DNA from: an uncultured Polaribacter sp.
Lineage (GTDB): Bacteria > Bacteroidota > Bacteroidia > Flavobacteriales > Flavobacteriaceae
NCBI RefSeq assembly: GCF_947495205.1
Contig: NZ_CANLXV010000007.1
Location: 124,001 to 188,000, forward strand
Length of the DNA: 64,000 nucleotides
Reading direction: 5' to 3'
Part shown: positions 37,192 to 45,579 of the stretch, piece by piece
Layout: each line of letters begins with the position of its first letter
How positions within the stretch are numbered: the stretch's first letter is position 1
Made by a program: the position numbers and the translations under genes
Notes under the pieces: model-generated
Databases searched by the model: none
What the model was told of the DNA's origin: nothing
The model's input: the letters and a program-made list of their open reading frames with translations, nothing else

Positions 37192-38511
37192 TTATTTTCC
37201 TATTTGAAAGTATTCGAATCCTTTTGATTCTAGATTAAATGCGTTGTATTGATTTCTACCGTCAAAAATAACTGGATGTTGCAATTGAGATTGAATTTCA
37301 TCAAAATCTGGAGATCTAAATTCTTTCCACTCCGTTAACAAAATTAATGCGTCTGAACCTTTTAAGACTTCATATTTAGATTCAAAATATTGTACATCGA
37401 TATCTTTTAAGTAAAATTCTTTAGCCTCATCAATTGCTTTTGGATCGTATGCTTTTATTTTAGCACCTCTTTTTACCAACTCTTTTATTACGTAAATTGC
37501 TGGTGCCTCACGCATATCATCTGTACCTGGTTTAAAGGCTAAACCCCATAAACCAAAAGTTAAACCTGTTAAATCTTCACCAAAGCGTTTTACAATTTTC
37601 TTTGCGATCACTAATTTTTGAGCGTCATTAACGTTTTCTACAGATTCAATTAAGTCTGCTTTGTAACCGTGTTCTTCTGCAATTTTCTTTAATGCTTTTA
37701 CGTCTTTAGGAAAACAAGAACCTCCATAACCAGCACCTGGATAAATAAAACTATAACCTATTCTTTTATCTGAACCAATACCAATTCTTACTTTGTTAGC
37801 ATCTGCACCAACTTTTTCACAAATATTGGCAATTTCATTCATAAATGAAATTTTTGTAGCTAACATTGCGTTTGCAGCATACTTTGTCATTTCTGCAGAA
37901 CGAATATCCATACTTATGAAACGGTCATGCGTTCTAAAAAATGGAGAATACAGTTGTTTCATTAACTCAAATGCATAGTCAGAATCAGCTCCAATAACCA
38001 CTCTATCTGGTTTCATAAAATCGTCTATTGCAGCTCCTTCTTTTAAAAATTCTGGATTAGAGACTACATGGAAATCAATGTCTTTTCCTCTTTTATCTAA
38101 CTCATTTTGAATCGTGGCCTTTACTTTATCTGCTGTTCCAATAGGCACTGTAGATTTATCTACCACAATTAGCCTTTTGTTCATGGTCTCTCCAATAGAT
38201 TTAGCTACTGCTAAAACATACTGTAAATCTGCAGAACCGTCATCACCCATTGGTGTCCCTACAGCAATAAATACAATTTGAGCATCGCTAATAGCTTCTT
38301 CTAAATTCGTGGTGAAAAATAAATTGTTTTTTTTAACATTTTTCAAAACCATTTGCTCTAGCCCAGGTTCAAAAATAGGAATTACACCTTGTTCTAATTT
38401 TTGGATTTTATTTGGATCAATATCCACACAGGTTACTTTATTTCCCATTTCTGCAAAACAAGTTCCTGACACTAAACCTACATAACCAGAGCCTATAACT
38501 GCTATGTTCAT
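37192..38511 (-). CDS. ugd: UDP-glucose 6-dehydrogenase
   Basis: NAD-dependent two-step oxidation of UDP-glucose to UDP-glucuronic acid. The NAD motif is IAVIGSGYVGLVSGTCFAE, followed by VFIAVGTPMGDDGSADL, VVDKSTVPIGTADKVK, the conserved NPEFLKEGAAIDDFMKPDRVV, and the catalytic Cys in GAGYGGSCFPKDVKAL. The C-terminal domain has GLWGLAFKPGTDDMREAPA. Length is 439 residues, normal for bacterial Ugd. It is the last gene of the tviC-to-ugd run, 5 nt after the first nucleotidyltransferase. Confidence 0.95.
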   Translation of the reverse strand: MNIAVIGSGYVGLVSGTCFAEMGNKVTCVDIDPNKIQKLEQGVIPIFEPGLEQMVLKNVKKNNLFFTTNLEEAISDAQIVFIAVGTPMGDDGSADLQYVLAVAKSIGETMNKRLIVVDKSTVPIGTADKVKATIQNELDKRGKDIDFHVVSNPEFLKEGAAIDDFMKPDRVVIGADSDYAFELMKQLYSPFFRTHDRFISMDIRSAEMTKYAANAMLATKISFMNEIANICEKVGADANKVRIGIGSDKRIGYSFIYPGAGYGGSCFPKDVKALKKIAEEHGYKADLIESVENVNDAQKLVIAKKIVKRFGEDLTGLTFGLWGLAFKPGTDDMREAPAIYVIKELVKRGAKIKAYDPKAIDEAKEFYLKDIDVQYFESKYEVLKGSDALILLTEWKEFRSPDFDEIQSQLQHPVIFDGRNQYNAFNLESKGFEYFQIGK

Positions 38512-38516
38512 AAAAA

Positions 38517-38948
38517 CTACTTATCTTTAGCTTTTAGATTTTCTTTTTCTTGCACTTCTTTTCTTAAGCCACTGCTAGAAAAGCGGTGTTCTCTTTTGTT
38601 ATAATACAAATCAATGCCTTTCTCCTCACAATACTGCCTTCCTGTAAATTGCTTACTGGCATATTCATCTCCAATAACTCTAACATCAATTTTAAAAGAG
38701 CGTAAAACATCTTCTAAATCTTGCTCTGTTGCATAAGGAACTATCTCATCTACATATTTACATCCTTTTAGTTGAATGTAACGTTCTACTACAGATTGTA
38801 CGGGTCTATTTTTATCTGGCCTATCTAAGGTTGGATCTGTTTGTAAGCCACAAATTAAGTAATCACACTGACGTTTTGCATCTTCCAACATTTTAATATG
38901 ACCTGCGTGTAGCAAATCAAATGCACTAAAAGTTATTCCTATTTTCAT
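38517..38948 (-). CDS. Cytidylyltransferase-fold nucleotidyltransferase (TagD-like)
   Basis: Small HxGH-type nucleotidyltransferase. GITFSAFDLLHAGHIKMLEDAK carries the HAGH motif, CDYLICGLQTDP and RYIQLKGCKYVDEIVPY are TagD/GCT-like, and the C-terminal HRFSSSGLRKEV corresponds to the ISSTxxR loop. It would join CTP (or ATP) to a phosphorylated polyol or sugar, as glycerol-3-phosphate cytidylyltransferase does. The actual substrate is unknown. The track starts at a GTG (38954); the ATG at 38948 gives MKIGITF and 143 residues. It is the partner of the next nucleotidyltransferase, 51 nt upstream of it. Confidence 0.8.
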   Translation of the reverse strand: MKIGITFSAFDLLHAGHIKMLEDAKRQCDYLICGLQTDPTLDRPDKNRPVQSVVERYIQLKGCKYVDEIVPYATEQDLEDVLRSFKIDVRVIGDEYASKQFTGRQYCEEKGIDLYYNKREHRFSSSGLRKEVQEKENLKAKDK

Positions 38949-38999
38949 GGACACAAATATAGTTTTTTTATTAAAATGTAAAAGAGGTATTTTCCTGTT

Positions 39000-39425
39000 T
39001 TATTTTTTTGCCAGTAGCCAAGAAGAAGATTGCACCTTATCGCCCAAACCATCTATCAAATCTATATTTAATTCTTTACAAATTGGCGCTTCCGGAATAG
39101 AATCATTATTTTGATCTCCTCCATTGGCGAAAGCTAAATCGTAATCTTTAGTGTATGTTTTATGCAAATGTGCTATACTCTGACGAACAGTTCTATCTTT
39201 GTCGATAGAAATTATTGCTTTATCAACCGCCTTAATATTTTGCACAATAAACAGACGTTCATCTTCTTTTTGAAACTCTTTAGAACCTTTTAAGGCTCTT
39301 TGCATATCGCTATTAACAATAACAATAAGTTCATCTGCCATGGCTTTAGCATTATTGAAGTATTCTAAATGTCCTTTATGTATTGGATTAAAATAACCCG
39401 ATACAATAATCGCTTTTTTCTTCAT
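39000..39425 (-). CDS. Adenylyl/cytidylyltransferase-fold protein (second copy type)
   Basis: Another small nucleotidyltransferase of 141 residues. The HxGH motif is in IVSGYFNPIHKGHLEYFNNAK, followed by VIVNSDMQRALKGSKEF, an RxxIV-type segment RLFIVQNIKAVDKAIIS, FANGGDQNN and the late loop VQSSSWLLAKK. It resembles RfaE/HldE C-terminal and related sugar-phosphate nucleotidyltransferases more than the neighbour at 38517, so the two are probably not simple duplicates. It starts 3 nt after the WbpB-like gene and must be cotranscribed. Substrate unknown. Confidence 0.78.
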   Translation of the reverse strand: MKKKAIIVSGYFNPIHKGHLEYFNNAKAMADELIVIVNSDMQRALKGSKEFQKEDERLFIVQNIKAVDKAIISIDKDRTVRQSIAHLHKTYTKDYDLAFANGGDQNNDSIPEAPICKELNIDLIDGLGDKVQSSSWLLAKK

Positions 39426-39428
39426 AAT

Positions 39429-40364
39429 TTATTTTATAAACATATGTTTTTCTCCTAAATGCACTAATTCAGCATTTCTAATTTGATGCACAATTTCAAT
39501 AGAAGTTCTTACCTCTTGTAAACCAAACCCCTCTCCTACTAGGATTTTCTTATAACTATCTGTATGCAACTCTGTAAAACCTTTACTAAACTCTAACTCT
39601 TCTCCATTAATATCTATAGACCTAAAGGTTCGTTGACCTTTTTCTTTGATATTGTTAGGTAAATCATTTTCATCAATAGATAAAAACCAACGCACTCTCG
39701 CATTCTCAAATTCTAAATAACCAGAAGCTTTATTTCGTTCTCTTAAATGAACAATATTTTCTTGTACATTTCCAAATACCCAAGACAACATATCATAAAA
39801 ATGCACACCTATATTTGTGGCTATTCCTCCTGATTTAGATTCATCTCCCTTCCAAGAAATATCATACCATTTTCCTCTAGAGGTAATGTATGTTAAATCA
39901 ACATCATATTTACCTTCTTTTTTTTCTTTTGACACTTTATTTTTTAATGCAATTATAGATTCATGCAACCTTAATTGCAAAATCGTATTTATTTTTGCAT
40001 TAGACTCTTTTTCTATTGCCTCTAAAGCATCTATATTCCATGGATTTAACACAATTGGTTTTTCACAGATGGCATCTGCACCTCTTCTTAACGCCATTCT
40101 TATATGAGAATCATGCAAGTAATTGGGTGTACAAATGCTAACAAAATCTAGATTTATATTTTTATTTCTCTTTAACTTTTCTACATGCCTATCAAAACGT
40201 TCAAATTCTACAAAAAAATCTGCATCTGGAAAATAACTATCCATTACGCCTACAGAATCAAACTTATCTAATGCTGCAATTAAATTATTATTAGTATCCT
40301 TAATTGCTTTTAAATGTCTAGGCGCAATATAACCAGCTGCACCCATTAATGCGAAGTTTTTCAT
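39429..40364 (-). CDS. wbpB: WbpB-like UDP-HexNAc-uronate 3-dehydrogenase (Gfo/Idh/MocA family)
   Basis: Gfo/Idh/MocA oxidoreductase of 311 residues. The N-terminal MKNFALMGAAGYIAPRHLKA, ALDKFDSVGVMDSYFP and DFVSICTPNYLHDSHI are very close to my memory of Pseudomonas WbpB/WlbA, which oxidise C3 of UDP-GlcNAc-uronic acid. EKPIVLNPWNIDALE holds the family Lys-Pro, and GGIATNIGVHFYDMLSW the His-containing helix. The preceding TviB-like dehydrogenase would make its substrate. The usual next enzymes, a WbpE aminotransferase and WbpD acetyltransferase, are absent from this window. It overlaps the previous gene as TAATG. Confidence 0.85.
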   Translation of the reverse strand: MKNFALMGAAGYIAPRHLKAIKDTNNNLIAALDKFDSVGVMDSYFPDADFFVEFERFDRHVEKLKRNKNINLDFVSICTPNYLHDSHIRMALRRGADAICEKPIVLNPWNIDALEAIEKESNAKINTILQLRLHESIIALKNKVSKEKKEGKYDVDLTYITSRGKWYDISWKGDESKSGGIATNIGVHFYDMLSWVFGNVQENIVHLRERNKASGYLEFENARVRWFLSIDENDLPNNIKEKGQRTFRSIDINGEELEFSKGFTELHTDSYKKILVGEGFGLQEVRTSIEIVHQIRNAELVHLGEKHMFIK

Positions 40365-41647
40365 TACAATGCTTTATCTATTAATTGAGCAGGTAAAAAG
40401 TTTTTAACATCATATACAACTGCCTTTTCTTTCTTTAATTTGTTTAAATCTAAACTTACAAATTCTTTGTGAGCGACTGCTAAAACAATGGCATCAAATT
40501 TTTGAACAGGAACCTTATTTTGCGAGTCTAAACCGTATTCTCTCTTTACCTCTTCTGGATTTGCACAAGGGTCAAAAACAGTTACATTAGTTCCAAAATC
40601 TAACAATTCATTTACAACATCTACTGCTTTTGTATTTCTTACATCTGGGCAATTTTCTTTGAAAGTAATTCCCAATACTAAAACATTTGCATCTTTAACC
40701 TCAATACTTTCTTTAATCATAAGTTTAGCAACTTCTGATGCTACATATTTCCCCATTCCGTCGTTTACCCTTCTTCCTGCTAAAATTATTTCAGGATGGT
40801 AACCATATTCTTGTGCTTTTTGTGCTAAATAATAAGGATCTACGCCAATACAATGCCCACCCACTAAACCAGGTTTAAAGGGTAAAAAATTCCATTTTGT
40901 ACCTGCAGCCTCTAACACATCTTGGGTATTAATATCCATTAAATTAAAAATCTTTGCCAACTCGTTTACAAAAGCAATATTAATATCTCGTTGAGAGTTT
41001 TCAATTACTTTTGCAGCTTCTGCAACTTTTATTGTAGGCGCTAAATGTGTGCCTGCAGTTATTACAGATTTGTAAAGTTCATCTACCTTTTTACCTACTT
41101 CTTTTGTAGAGCCAGAAGTAACTTTTAATATTTTTTCTACGGTATGTTTTTTGTCGCCTGGATTTATTCTTTCTGGAGAATATCCTGCAAAAAAATCTAC
41201 ATTATACTTTAATCCAGAAATTTTTTCGAGAATAGGAATACAATCATCTTCTGTTGCTCCAGGATATACTGTAGATTCGTAAATTACGATATCTTCTTTT
41301 TTAAGAACTTTCCCTACCGTTTCACTTGCTTTAATTAAAGGAGTTAAAACAGGTCTATTATTTTTATCTACAGGAGTAGGAACTGTTATTATGTAGTAAT
41401 TACAATTAGCTATTTCTTCTAAACTATCAGTGCAAAACAAACCATTTTCTATAGAATTAACAACTTTTAGCGAAGATTTTAAAATATGATTTTCTACTTC
41501 TAAAGTAACATCGTTACCCTGTTTTAATTCATTTACTCTTTTTGCATTAATATCAAAACCAACTACAGGATATTTTGTTGAAAAAAGTCTTGCCAAAGGC
41601 AAACCAACATAACCTAAACCAATTACTGCTATTTTAATTTTATTCAT
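40364..41647 (-). CDS. tviB: UDP-N-acetylhexosamine 6-dehydrogenase (TviB/WbpO-like)
   Basis: NAD-dependent dehydrogenase that oxidises C6 of UDP-GlcNAc or UDP-GalNAc to the uronic acid. Motifs are IAVIGLGYVGLPLARLF, YYIITVPTPVDKNNRPVLTPL, YESTVYPGATEDDCIPIL, GYSPERINPGDKKH and the catalytic Cys in LVGGHCIGVDPYYL. The sequence follows the Vi-antigen enzyme TviB closely over its length (427 residues) rather than UDP-glucose dehydrogenase. It overlaps tviC-like by 8 nt and wbpB-like by 1 nt, so the three are one unit. Confidence 0.92.
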   Translation of the reverse strand: MNKIKIAVIGLGYVGLPLARLFSTKYPVVGFDINAKRVNELKQGNDVTLEVENHILKSSLKVVNSIENGLFCTDSLEEIANCNYYIITVPTPVDKNNRPVLTPLIKASETVGKVLKKEDIVIYESTVYPGATEDDCIPILEKISGLKYNVDFFAGYSPERINPGDKKHTVEKILKVTSGSTKEVGKKVDELYKSVITAGTHLAPTIKVAEAAKVIENSQRDINIAFVNELAKIFNLMDINTQDVLEAAGTKWNFLPFKPGLVGGHCIGVDPYYLAQKAQEYGYHPEIILAGRRVNDGMGKYVASEVAKLMIKESIEVKDANVLVLGITFKENCPDVRNTKAVDVVNELLDFGTNVTVFDPCANPEEVKREYGLDSQNKVPVQKFDAIVLAVAHKEFVSLDLNKLKKEKAVVYDVKNFLPAQLIDKAL

Positions 41648-42629
41648 ATTTTAAATTTTCCCAATACCACTTTATAGACTTTTGCAGCCCTTCTCTTAAA
41701 GAGAATTGAGGATTATAATTTAACAACTCTTTTGCTTTATTGATGCTTGCATGTGAATGTGGAATATCTCCCAACCTATTTTCGCCAAACAAAACAGCAA
41801 CCTCTTTTATTTTTGGGTTATAATTAGACAACTCTTGTTTTAATATTGCCATTAAATCGTTTAATGTATTTCTATCGCCATATGCTGCATTGTACACTTT
41901 ATTTACGGCATGTTTACCTGCTAATAAGCTTAACAAGTTTATTTGAATTATATTATCTATAAATGTAAAATCTCTAGAATTTGTTCCATCTCCATTAATT
42001 GTTGGAGATTCTAATTTCATTAAAGAATTGATAAACTTTGGTATTACTGCTGCATAAGCTCCATTAGCGTCTTGACGCTTGCCAAATACATTAAAATAAC
42101 GCAAACCAATAACTTCTAAACTATAGGTCTTAGAAAAAATATTTGCATAAAGTTCATTTACATATTTTGTAATAGCGTAAGGAGATAAAGGCGCTCCTAT
42201 ATTTTCTTCGGTTTTTGGAAGTGCTACAGAGTCTCCATAAGTAGACGAACTGGCAGCATACACAAATCGTTTTACTTTATTTTCTCTGGAAGCAACTAAC
42301 ATGTTTAAAAAACCAGAAATATTTACTTCGTTTGTAGTTATTGGATCTGAAATAGATCTTGGAACAGAACCTAGCGCTGCTTGATGTAAAACAAAATCGA
42401 TATTTTTTGTTGCCTTTAAGCAATCTTTTAGATTTCTAATATCACCTTCAATTAGCGTAAAATTTACATTTGAAAGAAAAGGAGTTATATTTTCTCTTTT
42501 TCCTGTTGAAAAATTATCTAAACAAATTACTTGATTGTCTCTCTGCAATAAAGCTTCACAAAGATTAGAGCCAATAAAACCAGCTCCTCCAGTAATCAAT
42601 ATTTTCTTTTTAGATAAATGTATTTTCAT
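41640..42629 (-). CDS. tviC: UDP-HexNAc(A) 4-epimerase (TviC/WbpP-like)
   Basis: Extended-SDR epimerase of 329 residues interconverting gluco and galacto forms of UDP-N-acetylhexosamine or its uronic acid. ILITGGAGFIGSNLCEALL is the NAD motif. The diagnostic stretches are HQAALGSVPRSISDP, AASSSTYGDSVALPK, and SPYAITKYVNELYA with Tyr/Lys, then IGLRYFNVFGKRQDANGAYAAV. The pairing with a TviB-like dehydrogenase is that of the Vi antigen and many capsule loci, predicting UDP-GalNAc-uronate as a product. It is the first gene of its block. Confidence 0.92.
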   Translation of the reverse strand: MKIHLSKKKILITGGAGFIGSNLCEALLQRDNQVICLDNFSTGKRENITPFLSNVNFTLIEGDIRNLKDCLKATKNIDFVLHQAALGSVPRSISDPITTNEVNISGFLNMLVASRENKVKRFVYAASSSTYGDSVALPKTEENIGAPLSPYAITKYVNELYANIFSKTYSLEVIGLRYFNVFGKRQDANGAYAAVIPKFINSLMKLESPTINGDGTNSRDFTFIDNIIQINLLSLLAGKHAVNKVYNAAYGDRNTLNDLMAILKQELSNYNPKIKEVAVLFGENRLGDIPHSHASINKAKELLNYNPQFSLREGLQKSIKWYWENLKYE

Positions 42630-42640
42630 ACGTTATTTAG

Positions 42641-42671
42641 CAAATTTATATTTAAGAAATCAAAAGTACAA
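42641..42671 (-). promoter_or_regulatory. Candidate promoter of the tviC-tviB-wbpB-ugd block
   Basis: The minus strand shows TTG at 42671-42669, a 20-nt spacer and TAAATTTG at 42648-42641, both parts of the Bacteroidetes consensus. The -7 box is only 12 nt from the ATG, so the transcript would have an extremely short leader, which lowers my confidence. Confidence 0.35.
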
Positions 42672-42710
42672 AAAATAGCTTGTATCTCTAAAAATAACAG
42701 TTATCAAAAC

Positions 42711-42743
42711 AAAAAAATCCTCCACACAACGTGAAGGATTTTA
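42711..42743 (-). terminator. Intrinsic terminator after tRNA-Val
   Basis: On the minus strand AATCCTTCAC pairs with GTGGAGGATT (one mismatch-type wobble), then TTTTTTT. It begins a few bases after the tRNA 3' end and separates it from the polysaccharide locus. Confidence 0.75.
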
Positions 42744-42747
42744 AACT

Positions 42748-42825
42748 TGGTGGGCAATGAGGGATTCGAACCCCCGACCCCCTCGGTGTAAACGAGGTGC
42801 TCTGAACCAACTGAGCTAATTGCCC
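42748..42825 (-). tRNA. tRNA-Val (anticodon TAC)
   Basis: The minus strand folds as a full cloverleaf: acceptor GGGCAAT pairs with ATTGCCC, D arm AGCTCAGTTGGTTCAGAGC, anticodon arm CCTCG-TTTACAC-CGAGG with TAC at positions 34-36, and T arm with GGTTCGAATCC. The discriminator A and an encoded CCA end are present. It reads GUA and, by wobble, other valine codons. It stands alone between folC and the polysaccharide locus. Confidence 0.97.
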
Positions 42826-42884
42826 TAAGCGGTTGCAAATATAACATGCTTTTTGAATCTACCAAACAAAAAATTGATTTTTAT

Positions 42885-44093
42885 TTAAATAATTTCTGCA
42901 ACCACAAAAGTACTGCCTCCAACATAAATTATATCTTGTTGATTTGCATTAAGTAACGCATTTTTTAAAGCAATTTTTACTGATGAATAATTTTCTCCAA
43001 TTAAACCAAATTCTTTTGCTTTTTCTTGTAAAATGGTTTCTGACAGCCCTCTTGGTATATTTGGTTTACAAAAATAATAATTCGCATTTTTTGGAAACAT
43101 TGGCAAAATAGCTTCTATTTTTTTGTCTGATACCATACCTAATACAATATGTACTTTTTTAAGAGTTTCTTTTTTTAGTTGATTTAAAACAATTTCTAAA
43201 CCTTCTTTATTATGTGCGGTATCGCAAATTACCTTTGGTTTTTCTTGCAAAATTTGCCACCTACCTTTTAAATTAGTGTTTTTTACAACATTTAGCAAAC
43301 CGTTTTTTATATGTTTTTCAGAAACTTTAAAACCATGTAAATGCTCTATGGCTACAACAGCTGTTTTTACATTTTTTTGTTGATAATCTCCCAATAAATC
43401 TGTTTTAAAGTCTATAAAAGAATCTGAGGCATAAAATAATTCTGAGAATGTTTCTTGTGCTTTTTCTGCAAAGACTTTAATGGTTTCTACTTGCCTTTCT
43501 CCAACAACTACGGGAACATTTTTTTTAATAATTCCAGCTTTTTCAAAAGCAATTTCTGGCAGTGTTTCTCCTAAAAACTGAGTGTGGTCTAAACCTATAT
43601 TGGTAATTACAGATAATTCTGGTGTAATTATATTGGTAGAATCTAACCTACCTCCTAAACCTACTTCTATAATAGCAACATCTACTTTTTTTGCTGCAAA
43701 ATAATCAAAGGCCAAACCAACCGTCATCTCAAAGAAAGATAATTTTTGTTTTTCTAAAAAAGCTTTATGCTTTGCTATAAAGGAAGATACTTTTCTTTTA
43801 GGTATTTCTTCTCCGTTTACACGTATTCTTTCTGTGAAACTTTTTAAGTGAGGTGAAGTGTATAAACCAACTTTATAACCTGCTTCTTGTAAAATTGAAG
43901 CTAACATATGGCTGGTAGATCCTTTACCATTTGTACCACCTACATGAACCGATTTAAATTGCTTTTCTGGAAACTTTAATTCTTTAGAGAAAGCTAAAAT
44001 GTTGGTTAAATCTTTTTTGAATGCTGTTTTACCTTCTTTTTGGTACATAGGTAATTGGGCAAACATCCACTGCGTAGTTTCTTTGTAAGTCAT
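42885..44093 (-). CDS. folC: Folylpolyglutamate synthase / dihydrofolate synthase
   Basis: Mur-ligase-like enzyme that joins glutamate to dihydropteroate and lengthens the folate polyglutamate tail. The ATP loop is HVGGTNGKGSTSHMLAS (residues 50-66), followed by YTSPHLKSFTERIRVNG, IIEVGLGGRLDSTNII, SVITNIGLDHTQFLGETL and the C-terminal ICDTAHNKEGLEI. Length is 402 residues, slightly shorter than E. coli FolC. It stands in single file after the tonB-like gene with a candidate TACATTTG box between them. Confidence 0.94.
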   Translation of the reverse strand: MTYKETTQWMFAQLPMYQKEGKTAFKKDLTNILAFSKELKFPEKQFKSVHVGGTNGKGSTSHMLASILQEAGYKVGLYTSPHLKSFTERIRVNGEEIPKRKVSSFIAKHKAFLEKQKLSFFEMTVGLAFDYFAAKKVDVAIIEVGLGGRLDSTNIITPELSVITNIGLDHTQFLGETLPEIAFEKAGIIKKNVPVVVGERQVETIKVFAEKAQETFSELFYASDSFIDFKTDLLGDYQQKNVKTAVVAIEHLHGFKVSEKHIKNGLLNVVKNTNLKGRWQILQEKPKVICDTAHNKEGLEIVLNQLKKETLKKVHIVLGMVSDKKIEAILPMFPKNANYYFCKPNIPRGLSETILQEKAKEFGLIGENYSSVKIALKNALLNANQQDIIYVGGSTFVVAEII

Positions 44094-44140
44094 GATACTA
44101 AAAAATAGATGCTATTTTAATAGCAATTGGGTTAAAAAGA

Positions 44141-44148
44141 CAAATGTA
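44141..44148 (-). promoter_or_regulatory. Candidate -7 promoter element of folC
   Basis: The minus strand reads TACATTTG, 48 nt upstream of the folC ATG. It matches TAnnTTTG; no -33 TTG at standard spacing. Confidence 0.35.
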
Positions 44149-44153
44149 AATGA

Positions 44154-44987
44154 TTATTTGGTTAAAGAGAATTTATAAATAATGGTGCCTGTTTGTGTTT
44201 TTGGTGCTTCTAAATCTACATTCCATTTTGTACTTAAAGCAGCTAATTTAGCTGGCTTTAACAAACAAGGTGCTGTATTTGTAGATCCTTTTACACCAGG
44301 AATTGCTTTAACAACCTCGCCTTTATTATTTACTGTTATTTGAACCACAACAATGCCTTCTTCTTGACAATCTGGTTGTTGTTTTGGTTTAGACAAAGCC
44401 TTTCTACCTGCTAAATTATAATTTCCACCAGAGCCTGTACCTGTGTTTCCATAATATTTAGAAGATTTTGAATCTCCGTTAACCTTGCCCTTTACACCTT
44501 TAATAGCATCATCTCCTTCTCCTTTTGATGCGCCTGAATCTGCATTATTGCTTAATAATTTATTTAAAGCGTCTTGTGCTTCTTTAGATGGTTTTGGTTT
44601 GGTTTTCTTTATTGGCTTTATAGTTTCTTTAACTACTTTTTTAACTGATGCTTTTTTGGGTTCTTTTACTTTTTCTACAATTGGCACATCTTTGGCAACA
44701 TTATTCGTAATTAATTTTTCTACAGGTTTTTCTATTGGAGTTTCTTTAACTACTTCTTCTAAAACTTCTTTCTTTTTTACAACCTCTTTTGGCGTTGTTT
44801 TTTTTGAAGTATCTACAGGTTTGCCTGAACCTTTGTTTGAGTTTCCAAAATTTATAGCTACTCCATATTCTTCTGGCGGATCTAAATATTGCATGCCATA
44901 GTTTAGTATTCCAAAAATTAATAATAACAATATAATTGCTGTTATTATTGCAGATTTTTGTTGATGTTTCGTATTAAATATTTTCAC
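44154..44987 (-). CDS. TonB-like energy transducer
   Basis: Inner-membrane protein of 277 residues that couples the proton-driven ExbB-ExbD motor to the outer membrane. It has one N-terminal membrane segment (IITAIILLLLIFGILNYGM), a long Lys/Pro/Glu-rich periplasmic spacer (KKTTPKEVVKKKE, KPIKKTKPKPS), and a C-terminal domain with EEGIVVVQITVNNKGEV and TGTIIYKFSL of TonB/TolA-like type. The start codon is GTG; no ATG upstream is usable and the next Met lies after the membrane segment. Gene order exbB-exbD-tonB supports the role. Whether it serves receptors or a Tol-like function is not clear. Confidence 0.85.
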   Translation of the reverse strand: MKIFNTKHQQKSAIITAIILLLLIFGILNYGMQYLDPPEEYGVAINFGNSNKGSGKPVDTSKKTTPKEVVKKKEVLEEVVKETPIEKPVEKLITNNVAKDVPIVEKVKEPKKASVKKVVKETIKPIKKTKPKPSKEAQDALNKLLSNNADSGASKGEGDDAIKGVKGKVNGDSKSSKYYGNTGTGSGGNYNLAGRKALSKPKQQPDCQEEGIVVVQITVNNKGEVVKAIPGVKGSTNTAPCLLKPAKLAALSTKWNVDLEAPKTQTGTIIYKFSLTK

Positions 44988-45045
44988 TTTTAGTTTTTAA
45001 ATAGGTCTTATAAAAATAAGTTAACTACTACTTCTTTAAACTTGC

Positions 45046-45133
45046 CATTGCGTTAGGGATTGTAGCATTTGTTTGAGCTCTTTTTTGTTTTTCACAAAAA
45101 AAGCGAGTGCGTAAAGCCCGTTAAAACGCCCAA
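45046..45133 (-). repeat. Dispersed TTGGGCG hairpin repeat, copy B
   Basis: Read on the minus strand from the exbD stop, it begins TTTTGGGCGTTTTAACGGGC, has ACTCGCTTTTTTTG...CAAAAAAGAG as the central stem, then CTCAAACAAATGCTAC and AATCCCTAACGC. The outer ends match copy A and the inner ACTCGCTTT/AGAGCTCAAACAAAT blocks match copy C. It fills the gap between exbD and the tonB-like gene. Confidence 0.78.
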
Positions 45134-45137
45134 AATA

Positions 45138-45530
45138 TTAATTTCCTTTTACAGCTAAAATCATTTTTAGTTTATTTTTATTGGCAATATCTATTACTTG
45201 CATTACATTTTTATAAGGTACGTCTTTATCGCCACGAATTACTATGGTTTTTTGTTTGTCGGTGCCTATTTTTCTTAAAATTTCGCTTTCTAAATTAGCT
45301 GCACTTACTTTTGTTTTGTCTATGTAAAAAATAGATTTATTTGTAATTGAAACTGCTACAGATTTGCTGTTTTCTGTTTTTCCGCCCGCTTTTGGCAATA
45401 AAACATCTATTGCGCTAACTGTAACTAGGGTTGATGTTAGCATGAAAAATATGAGCAATAAAAACACAATATCTGTCATGGATGACATATTGAATGTTGG
45501 ATCTACTTTATTTCTTCCTCTTAAATTCAT
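45138..45530 (-). CDS. exbD: ExbD/TolR-family biopolymer transporter
   Basis: Motor component of 130 residues with one membrane segment. The proton-relay Asp sits in MSSMTDIVFLLLIFFMLTS near residue 20, followed by LLPKAGG and a periplasmic domain with IVIRGDKDVPYKNVMQVID. Length and motifs are normal for ExbD. It lies between exbB and the tonB-like gene and is followed by repeat copy B, which may affect relative expression of the tonB-like gene (inference). Confidence 0.92.
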   Translation of the reverse strand: MNLRGRNKVDPTFNMSSMTDIVFLLLIFFMLTSTLVTVSAIDVLLPKAGGKTENSKSVAVSITNKSIFYIDKTKVSAANLESEILRKIGTDKQKTIVIRGDKDVPYKNVMQVIDIANKNKLKMILAVKGN

Positions 45531-45579
45531 GGTTACATATTGTATTATGCAAGGGGCTTAAACCCCTTGTTATGCCTTG

